Below, one piece after another: positions 1-4,601 of a stretch of DNA of 6,286 bases (positions are counted from its first letter, which is position 1; every line of letters starts with the position of its first letter). Under the pieces are notes generated by a model. The model worked only from the letters and a program-made list of their open reading frames with translations. It was not told the DNA's origin and did not search any database. Position numbers and translations under genes: made by a program. This DNA is from JASGDB01 sp049841315 (GTDB lineage: Bacteria > Bacteroidota > Bacteroidia > Flavobacteriales > Weeksellaceae). The stretch covers positions 1-6,286 of the forward strand of contig JASGDB010000019.1 of NCBI GenBank assembly GCA_049841315.1, read 5' to 3'.

Positions 1-37
1 ATTTTTTTAACTTTTAGTATATTGAATATTTACTTTG

Positions 38-45
38 CAAACTTA
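38..45 (-). promoter_or_regulatory. Possible Bacteroidetes -7 box (TAAGTTTG) pointing out of the window
   Basis: On the minus strand this reads TAAGTTTG, a match to the Bacteroidetes -7 consensus TAnnTTTG. It would direct transcription leftward, to a gene beyond the window edge. I see no TTG -33 element at the expected distance upstream, and an eight-base match is easily met by chance in AT-rich DNA, so this is weak. Confidence 0.18.
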
Positions 46-65
46 TCACATTCATTTTCTTTTTT

Positions 66-86
66 GATTTCGGTCTTTCAGACCTC
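66..86 (+). repeat. REP-like hairpin, type A (GGTCT-TTC-AGACC)
   Basis: A perfect 5-bp stem GGTCT/AGACC (72-76 and 80-84) encloses the loop TTC. It is preceded by GATTTC (66-71) and followed by TC. The same 21 bases recur exactly at 917-937, and a reverse-oriented copy with a changed lead lies at 776-790. Together with the other hairpins it forms the left flank of the transposase gene. Confidence 0.8.
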
Positions 87-118
87 GTTTTTTTTCGTTT
101 TTTTATAATTCATAAATT

Positions 119-162
119 CATAGGGCTTTGCCCTATGCTATTGATTTCGCCACTTCGTGGCT
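119..162 (+). repeat. Composite REP-like element: type B palindrome plus type C hairpin
   Basis: Palindrome B, CATAGGGCTTTGCCCTATG (119-137), can form an 8-bp stem with a TTT loop. The 11-base linker CTATTGATTTC follows, then hairpin C, GCCAC-TTC-GTGGC (149-161). The same B, 11-base linker, C layout occurs at 961-1003 with a different B loop. The exact linker length in independent copies suggests that the composite, rather than each palindrome alone, is one unit. Confidence 0.85.
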
Positions 163-190
163 CGTTATGATTTCTATCATTTTTTCATTT

Positions 191-226
191 CATAGGGCTA
201 CGCTTTTGATGTCGCCACTTCGTGGC
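191..226 (+). repeat. Decayed composite REP-like element (partial B plus intact C)
   Basis: The left arm of palindrome B is present (CATAGGG at 191-197), but its right arm CCCTATG is missing, so B cannot fold here. The linker end GATGTC (208-213) and a complete GCCAC-TTC-GTGGC hairpin (214-226) remain. Compared with 961-1003, about ten bases spanning the right arm of B appear deleted. A partial echo of the C arm, TTCGTGG, follows at 230-236, just before the stop codon of the transposase gene. Confidence 0.7.
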
Positions 227-249
227 TTGTTCGTGGTTTTTTTCACAAA

Positions 250-702
250 TTAATCCCAAACATATTTTTCATCATATTCAACATTGTATTTTTTCAAAAA
301 AGCCAAAAATTCCTCCTGAAATGTTTTCTTTTTGTGATGTTCCTCTTGATTTTCAATATATTTTTTCACGATTTCTATTTCTGTCGGATTTACCGAAAAT
401 GCTCCATAACCGTCCTGCCAATAGAAATTTTCAAACTCTTTGCCTTTTGTCTTAATCCATTTTGAGGAGTTTGATTTCACTTTTTCCAACAAATTCATTA
501 ACGCAATTTTCTTTGACAACAAACAAAGAATATGAACGTGGTCTTTGTATCCGCCAACCTTAATCGGGTTGCATTCCAAATTTTTACAGATTCCGCCCAA
601 ATAATTGAACAATTCTTCTTTTATAGAATCCGTGATTAAAGGCTCTCTGTGTTTGGTGCTGAAAACCAAATGAACGTAGATTTTGTTTAAAGATTGTCCC
701 AT
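250..702 (-). CDS. IS200-like REP-associated tyrosine transposase (RAYT, Y1/HUH family)
   Basis: This 150-residue protein has the hallmarks of the Y1 transposase family (Transposase_17/IS200-like). Near the N-terminus is IYVHLVFSTKHR. The metal-binding HUH motif is H55-V56-H57 in GGYKDHVHIL, a WQDGYGAFSV strand lies at about 95-104, and the helix KKYIENQEEHH carries the catalytic tyrosine Y115 and the conserved Q119. The length is normal for the family and all key residues are intact, so the enzyme may be active. Known members nick and rejoin single-stranded DNA at hairpins through a 5'-phosphotyrosine link. The gene stands alone, with no TnpB/IscB partner, between two clusters of palindromes (66-226 and 776-1004), which is the setting typical of RAYTs acting on REP sequences. 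An ordinary IS200 element is the alternative, but a single clear pair of element ends is not visible. No Shine-Dalgarno site or clear promoter is seen; the start at 702 gives the expected N-terminus. Confidence 0.9.
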   Translation of the reverse strand: MGQSLNKIYVHLVFSTKHREPLITDSIKEELFNYLGGICKNLECNPIKVGGYKDHVHILCLLSKKIALMNLLEKVKSNSSKWIKTKGKEFENFYWQDGYGAFSVNPTEIEIVKKYIENQEEHHKKKTFQEEFLAFLKKYNVEYDEKYVWD

Positions 703-775
703 AATTTTTTAGCGTTATTTCCTTGTTAAATTTTTAATTCATTTAATTTTTTTAATAATCCGATTTTTTCGGAGT

Positions 776-820
776 GAGGTCTGAAAGACCTTAATCAATA
801 GCATAGGGTGTAGCCCTATG
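776..820 (-). repeat. Composite REP-like element, reverse orientation: type B plus type A hairpin
   Basis: Read on the minus strand, palindrome B (CATAGGGCTACACCCTATG, 820-802) is followed by the 11-base linker CTATTGATTAA (801-791) and then hairpin A, GGTCT-TTC-AGACC (790-778), and TC. The linker is as long as in the forward copies at 119-162 and 961-1003, but here the second hairpin is A instead of C. The normal GATTTC lead has become GATTAA. The element lies 74 bases upstream of the transposase start and points in the same direction as the gene. Confidence 0.8.
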
Positions 821-842
821 AAAAAATATGCGATGCAATGCA

Positions 843-863
843 GAGCCCTGAAAGGGCGACATC
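843..863 (-). repeat. REP-like hairpin, type D (GCCCT-TTC-AGGGC), reverse orientation
   Basis: On the minus strand the order is GATGTC (863-858), GCCCT (857-853), TTC, AGGGC (849-845), TC. The lead, loop, stem length and trailing TC match types A and C, but both stem arms differ in a compensated way. The lead GATGTC is the same as at 208-213. From 864 to 916 I see nothing recognisable: AT-rich spacer only. Confidence 0.7.
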
Positions 864-916
864 TTTTTTACAAATAGTTCAAACATTGAATCCGTATTGC
901 ATTTTATTTAATTATT

Positions 917-937
917 GATTTCGGTCTTTCAGACCTC
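917..937 (+). repeat. REP-like hairpin, type A (second forward copy)
   Basis: This is an exact copy of the 21 bases at 66-86: GATTTC, stem GGTCT (923-927), loop TTC, stem AGACC (931-935), TC. It is followed after 25 bases by a B+C composite, so the order A, B, C repeats that of the left flank. Confidence 0.8.
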
Positions 938-960
938 ATCTCTCGTTACCCTATTATTTT

Positions 961-1004
961 CATAGGGCTACACCCTATGTTGTTGATTTCGCCACTTCGT
1001 GGCT
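961..1004 (+). repeat. Composite REP-like element: type B palindrome plus type C hairpin (right flank)
   Basis: CATAGGGCTACACCCTATG (961-979) has a 7-bp stem with loop CTACA. The 11-base linker TTGTTGATTTC (980-990) follows, then GCCAC-TTC-GTGGC (991-1003). It ends 26 bases before the metH1 stop codon, so on the minus strand it is the first structure after metH1. It is not a canonical intrinsic terminator, because no T-run follows it on that strand. Confidence 0.85.
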
Positions 1005-1029
1005 TTTTAATTGGTAAATTAATACATTT

Positions 1030-2040
1030 TTATATTGTTACATTAACCTGTCGCGGTTTATAATCCTTTGCAATATCCGCAATCGCTTTGATGTGTTCCG
1101 GCGTTGTTCCGCAACAACCGCCGATAATGTTGATTAAACCTTTTTCCAGATATTCCCTTACCTGTTCCGCCATTTGTTCGGGTGTTTCGTCGTATTGCCC
1201 GAAAGCATTTGGTAAACCTGCATTCGGATAAGCGGAAACGGAAAACTCCGAATTATTGGACAAAGTTTCCAGATAAGGCGTGAGTTGTTTCGCTCCCAAA
1301 GCGCAGTTGAAACCGACACTCAGCAAATCCAAATGCGAAACGGAAATCAAAAATGCTTCCGCAGTTTGTCCGCTCAGAGTTCTTCCCGAAGCGTCCGTAA
1401 TCGTTCCCGAAACCATAATCGGAATGCGGATTTTCCGTTCTTCCTGAATTTCATCAATCGCAAAAAGTGCGGCTTTCGCATTCAAAGTATCAAAAATGGT
1501 TTCCACCAGAAGAATATCCGAACCGCCGTCCAGAAGCGCTTCCGCCTGTTGTTTGTAGGCAATTCTCAGTTCATCGAAAGTGATTGCCCGAAATCCGGGG
1601 TCGTTTACATCGGGACTTAAACTTGCGGTTTTATTGGTTGGCCCGATTGAACCGGCAACGAAGCGTGGTTTTTCGGGATTTTTTGCCGTAAATTCATCGC
1701 AGACTTTTCTTGCGATTTTTGCGGATTCGTAATTCAGTTCATAGACCAAATTTTCCATTTTGTAATCCGCCATTGCAATGGTCGTTCCCGAAAAAGTATT
1801 GGTTTCGATGATGTCTGCTCCGGCTTCCAGATATTTTCTGTGGACTTCCTCGATTGCGTGAGGCTGTGTCAAAGAAAGCAAATCGTTGTTGCCTTTTACC
1901 GGAGATTCCCAATCTTTGAAACGTTCGCCCCGATAATCTTCTTCCTCGAATTTGTAGCGTTGAAGCATTGTTCCCATTGCTCCGTCAAGAATTAAAATTC
2001 TTTCGGAAAGGGATTTGTATAGTTGTTGTGAGTTTTTCAT
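1030..2040 (-). CDS. metH: Methionine synthase, homocysteine-binding (S-methyltransferase) subunit of a split MetH
   Basis: This is the N-terminal module of cobalamin-dependent methionine synthase as a free-standing protein. It binds homocysteine through zinc and accepts the methyl group from methylcobalamin. From the start at 2040 it has 336 residues and begins MKNSQQLYK. The barrel motif ILDGAMGTMLQ lies at about 15-26 and GADIIETNTF at about 74-83. The three zinc ligands are C246 (VGFNCALG) and C309-C310 (GGCCGTTPEHI), close to the E. coli positions 247, 310 and 311. The pterin, B12 and reactivation domains are absent; full MetH has roughly 1,200 residues, and in many flavobacteria the rest is a second gene, not present here. 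An upstream ATG at 2055 is in frame and would overlap the preceding gene by 14 bases. I prefer 2040, one base after that gene's TAA, because it gives the usual N-terminus. Likely co-transcribed with the genes to its right. Confidence 0.92.
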   Translation of the reverse strand: MKNSQQLYKSLSERILILDGAMGTMLQRYKFEEEDYRGERFKDWESPVKGNNDLLSLTQPHAIEEVHRKYLEAGADIIETNTFSGTTIAMADYKMENLVYELNYESAKIARKVCDEFTAKNPEKPRFVAGSIGPTNKTASLSPDVNDPGFRAITFDELRIAYKQQAEALLDGGSDILLVETIFDTLNAKAALFAIDEIQEERKIRIPIMVSGTITDASGRTLSGQTAEAFLISVSHLDLLSVGFNCALGAKQLTPYLETLSNNSEFSVSAYPNAGLPNAFGQYDETPEQMAEQVREYLEKGLINIIGGCCGTTPEHIKAIADIAKDYKPRQVNVTI

Positions 2041-2041
2041 T

Positions 2042-3205
2042 TTATTTATAATCATTTATCAATTTCATCAATTCTGTGTTGAAATTCGAGCGGTCAATAT
2101 TGACGAGTTTTTTAGTTGCATTGAAAAAGTTTTCCTCTCCGCTTCCGCAATTCAGCAATGTGATGATTCCGTCTGTTCCTTTTTTCCTTTCGATATCATC
2201 ACAAATCAAACCTGCCAAAGTTGATTTCACGGAAACTTCATCTGCCAGTTCGTTTAAGATTTTTGGATTTTTGTCGAATAATTCAATCAAACTTGTTTCA
2301 GGATTCTGTTTCAGATAGTTTTTGAGTGAAGACACCAATTCTTTTTGGGTAATATTTTCGCCGTCCGATTTTGTCCAATATGCATTTCCCCAAATGTAAG
2401 CAACGCCTTCTTCCGCGTTTCTGTTCGGTTTGTTTTTGCGGATTTTTGCCGAATAATAATGAAAAAGGTCGTGTGAAAAATCCTCATTGTGCATTACTGA
2501 AAATATAGTTTTACCGTCCACTCCATAACCGTTTCTTGTTTTTCCGTTGGAAGCCAAATCGTAATCATAACCCAAAAGTTTGATAATATGCTGGTAATTT
2601 TCACACAAATAAAAGTCAAGTTTATCGGGTTGTAACTTTAATTTATTGGCAATTACGGTGTTTTTGAGATTGAATTGTTTTGCTCGTTTTGCATTGATTT
2701 CATCGGGAAAATGATAAGTAATATTACCAATGGTTTTTGATTTCCAATTTCTGGTAAGGTAAGACAACGGCAACGTGAACGTGATTTTATTGTTTTCAAC
2801 ATTTGCAGTGAGGCTGAATACAGTTTTCAGAACCGGCAGTTCATTTTGTTTTTCCCCGATATACGCAGCAGTAACAGTGTATTGATTTTTGGAAACGGGA
2901 TAAATATTGATAATCTGACGTTTATAAAAATCAGTGATTTTATTTTCCGTATCATCTTCATTTCCTTTGAGATAGCCGAGTGTTGCAATGGTCAATTCCC
3001 GATTTTGAGAACCGATAAATGCAGTATCAATTTTTTCGTCCTCAATTTGAGAAAAAAGCGTTTCCAAAGATTGTATAATTTGCTTTTCGGTTTCCGCATT
3101 GTCAAAATTCAGATATTTCGGCTGATGCAGATTTTGTGCTGAAACCTGAAAAAACGGCAACAGAAAAAAGGATAGAACAACTATTAGAAATGATTTCATT
3201 TTCAT
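2042..3205 (-). CDS. Secreted protein with degenerate gluzincin (peptidase MA-like) features
   Basis: I do not recognise a named family for this 387-residue protein. It starts with a clear Sec signal peptide: MKMK, a hydrophobic stretch at about 5-22, and a likely cut after VSA (residue 23, before QN). There is no cysteine at the cut, so it is probably periplasmic or exported, not a lipoprotein. Residues 24-220 show no motif I know. At 245-249 is HDLFH, followed by EEGVAYIWG (265-273). This resembles the HExxH plus NEGxA zinc site of gluzincin peptidases with the catalytic glutamate changed to aspartate. The C-terminal stretch at 328-383 (TLAGLICDDIERKKG, then a run of helices) also resembles the end of MA-type domains. 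It could be an active variant, an inactive zinc protein or a coincidence. It lies 63 bases after metZ and one base before metH1, an odd place for an exported protein. The second ATG at 3199 is equally possible as start. Confidence 0.75.
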   Translation of the reverse strand: MKMKSFLIVVLSFFLLPFFQVSAQNLHQPKYLNFDNAETEKQIIQSLETLFSQIEDEKIDTAFIGSQNRELTIATLGYLKGNEDDTENKITDFYKRQIINIYPVSKNQYTVTAAYIGEKQNELPVLKTVFSLTANVENNKITFTLPLSYLTRNWKSKTIGNITYHFPDEINAKRAKQFNLKNTVIANKLKLQPDKLDFYLCENYQHIIKLLGYDYDLASNGKTRNGYGVDGKTIFSVMHNEDFSHDLFHYYSAKIRKNKPNRNAEEGVAYIWGNAYWTKSDGENITQKELVSSLKNYLKQNPETSLIELFDKNPKILNELADEVSVKSTLAGLICDDIERKKGTDGIITLLNCGSGEENFFNATKKLVNIDRSNFNTELMKLINDYK

Positions 3206-3249
3206 ATTTTAATTTTTACAAGTAAAATACTTAGATTCCTACGGAATGA

Positions 3250-3257
3250 CAAAATTA
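3250..3257 (-). promoter_or_regulatory. Possible Bacteroidetes -7 box (TAATTTTG) for the secreted-protein gene
   Basis: The minus strand reads TAATTTTG, matching TAnnTTTG, in the gap between metZ and the secreted-protein gene. Initiation about seven bases downstream would leave a leader of nearly 40 bases before the ATG at 3205, which is reasonable. No TTG is found at the expected -33 position. If it works, it would let the secreted protein and metH1 be expressed apart from hom and metZ. Confidence 0.3.
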
Positions 3258-3268
3258 ACGCTTAATTT

Positions 3269-4534
3269 TTAGAGATTAGTATTAGAGATTTTCTCCCCTT
3301 TGGGACTAATTGCGAGAGCAATTTGCGGGCTTAACGCCTGTTTCAAATCCGCAATAATATCCTCAACATTTTCCAAACCAACCGAGCAACGAACCAAACC
3401 AGCGGTAATTCCGACTTCCAAACGTTCTTCTTCCGAAAGTTTGGAATGTGTTGTAGAAGCCGGATGCGTAACAATCGTTCTCGTATCGCCGAGATTGGCG
3501 GAAAGCGAACACATTTTTATTTTGTTGAGGAAATTCCGTCCGCCTTCGATGCCGCCTTTGATTTCAAAAGCGACGATATTTCCGCCGAATTTCATTTGTT
3601 TTTTGGCAATTTCGTAATTCGGATGCGATTTCAGGAACGGATATTTTACCAAAGATACATTCGGGTGTGTTTCCAGAAATTCGGCGACTTTCACGGCATT
3701 TTCGCAATGTTTTTCCACGCGGACAGCCAATGTTTCCAGACTTTTGCTCAAAACCCACGCATTGAAAGGCGAAATCGCAGGTCCCGTATTTCTAGAAAAC
3801 AGATAAATCTCACGGATTAAATCCGCTTTTCCAACCGCGACACCGCCCAAAACACGCCCTTGTCCGTCAATCAGTTTCGTAGCGGAATGAACGACAATAT
3901 CGGCTCCGTATTTTATCGGCTGTTGCAAATAGGGCGTTGCAAAACAGTTATCGACAATGAAAATCAGGTTGTGCTTCTTTGCAATTTTCCCGAAAAATTC
4001 CAAATCCAGAACTTCGATTGCCGGATTGGTCGGTGTTTCGAGGTAAAGGATTTTTGTATTGGGTTTGATATAATTCCCCACATTTTCGGCATCGTCCGCT
4101 TTGAAATACGTGGTTTCGATATTCCATTTCGGGAAATATTTCGTAAAAAGCGTATGCGTAGAACCGAAAACCGACTGGCAGCTCACGATATGGTCGCCGG
4201 AATTGAGCAATGCCGCAAACGTGGAATAAATCGCCGCCATTCCCGTCGCAAAGGCATATCCCGATTCCGCACCTTCCATTTGCGCGATTTTGTCTATAAA
4301 TTCCGTAACGTTCGGGTTGCTGAAACGGCTGTAAAGATTTTTCTCTTTTTCCTCCGCAAAACTCGCACGCATATCTTCCGCATCTTCAAACACGAAACTT
4401 GATGTTAAATAGAGCGGCGTAGAATGTTCGTCAAACTGCGTTCTTTCGGTTTGAGAGCGGATTGCTAAGGTAGCCTCTCCCCAACCCTCTCCAAAGGAGA
4501 GGGAGTTTTGCAACGTTTTATTATTATCTGACAT
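3269..4534 (-). CDS. metZ: O-succinylhomoserine sulfhydrylase (Cys/Met metabolism PLP enzyme), with repeat-derived termini
   Basis: This is a cytoplasmic PLP enzyme of the cystathionine gamma-synthase family, 421 residues. MetZ members join an O-acylhomoserine with sulfide to give homocysteine. Visible motifs are YSRFSNPN (68-75), the cofactor-contacting D195 in FIVDNCFATP, the PLP lysine K220 in VHSATKLIDGQG, and THPASTTHSKL (356-366), which binds the substrate carboxylate. The core from about residue 22 to 401 is complete. Both ends are unusual. Residues 11-21 (SLSFGEGWGEA) are the translation of a palindromic repeat, and residues 402-421 extend past the usual end (ADLKQAL) through another repeat. 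The enzyme fits the neighbouring homoserine dehydrogenase and MetH. O-acetylhomoserine or cystathionine-related activity cannot be excluded from sequence alone. The start at 4534 has an AT-rich leader without a Shine-Dalgarno site. A start inside the repeat is not available, since no ATG lies between residue 1 and the core. Confidence 0.9.
   Translation of the reverse strand: MSDNNKTLQNSLSFGEGWGEATLAIRSQTERTQFDEHSTPLYLTSSFVFEDAEDMRASFAEEKEKNLYSRFSNPNVTEFIDKIAQMEGAESGYAFATGMAAIYSTFAALLNSGDHIVSCQSVFGSTHTLFTKYFPKWNIETTYFKADDAENVGNYIKPNTKILYLETPTNPAIEVLDLEFFGKIAKKHNLIFIVDNCFATPYLQQPIKYGADIVVHSATKLIDGQGRVLGGVAVGKADLIREIYLFSRNTGPAISPFNAWVLSKSLETLAVRVEKHCENAVKVAEFLETHPNVSLVKYPFLKSHPNYEIAKKQMKFGGNIVAFEIKGGIEGGRNFLNKIKMCSLSANLGDTRTIVTHPASTTHSKLSEEERLEVGITAGLVRCSVGLENVEDIIADLKQALSPQIALAISPKGEKISNTNL
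3276..3304 (-). repeat. 29-base GC/AT mosaic repeat, copy 1, inside the metZ 3' end
   Basis: These 29 bases match 4562-4590 at 27 positions, the two differences being adjacent. The core is CTCCCCTTTGGG (3293-3304), flanked by TTAGTATTAGA. In this copy the repeat lies inside metZ and encodes the last residues (PKGEKISNT region). In the other copy it lies outside a coding region, after the hom stop codon. Confidence 0.75.
3308..3323. repeat. Small palindrome AATTGC-GAGA-GCAATT within the metZ C-terminal extension
   Basis: A perfect 6-bp inverted repeat (3308-3313 and 3318-3323) with a GAGA loop lies directly next to the 29-base repeat. It is translated as part of the PQIALAIS segment of MetZ. 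It probably belongs to the same intergenic element, now read as coding sequence. Confidence 0.6.
4472..4504 (-). repeat. Palindromic repeat read in frame at the metZ N-terminus
   Basis: The element contains a perfect 8-bp inverted repeat, CCCTCTCC (4485-4492) and GGAGAGGG (4496-4503), with loop AAA. A CCTCTCCCCAA arm (4474-4484) adjoins it. It spans exactly 11 codons, so the metZ frame is kept. From memory, elements of this type are common between genes in Bacteroidetes; I could not check this here. Confidence 0.75.
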
Positions 4535-4561
4535 ATTTTAGATTTTTTTATTTTTTTAAGT

Positions 4562-4599
4562 TTAGTATTAGAAGTTTTCTCCCCTTTGGGGGAAAGGGG
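4562..4599 (-). repeat. 29-base repeat, copy 2, with palindrome, between hom and metZ
   Basis: Positions 4562-4590 match 3276-3304 at 27 of 29 bases. Here the core extends into an inverted repeat CCCCTTT (4581-4587) and AAAGGGG (4593-4599) with a five-G loop. It starts three bases beyond the hom stop codon. The stem is followed on the minus strand by AGAAAACTTC, not a T-run, so it is not a standard intrinsic terminator, although it may stabilise the 3' end of the hom message. Confidence 0.7.
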
Positions 4600-4601
4600 G
4601 G

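Noticed and set aside
222..455. 77-codon plus-strand reading frame opposite the transposase
   Set aside because: It overlaps the clear Y1 transposase gene and has no domain features; it is a shadow frame.
2041..2055. Upstream start of metH1 at 2055 as evidence for translational coupling by overlap
   Set aside because: The in-frame ATG at 2040 gives the usual MetH N-terminus and sits one base after the TAA of the preceding gene; coupling is still possible without the overlap.
3329..3335. Programmed frameshift at the end of metZ
   Set aside because: No slippery heptamer or stimulatory structure is evident; a simple indel or sequencing error explains the alternative TAA better.
4577..4601. CCCCTTT...AAAGGGG stem after hom as an intrinsic terminator
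   Set aside because: No T-run follows the stem on the minus strand, and the sequence belongs to a repeat family that also occurs inside metZ.
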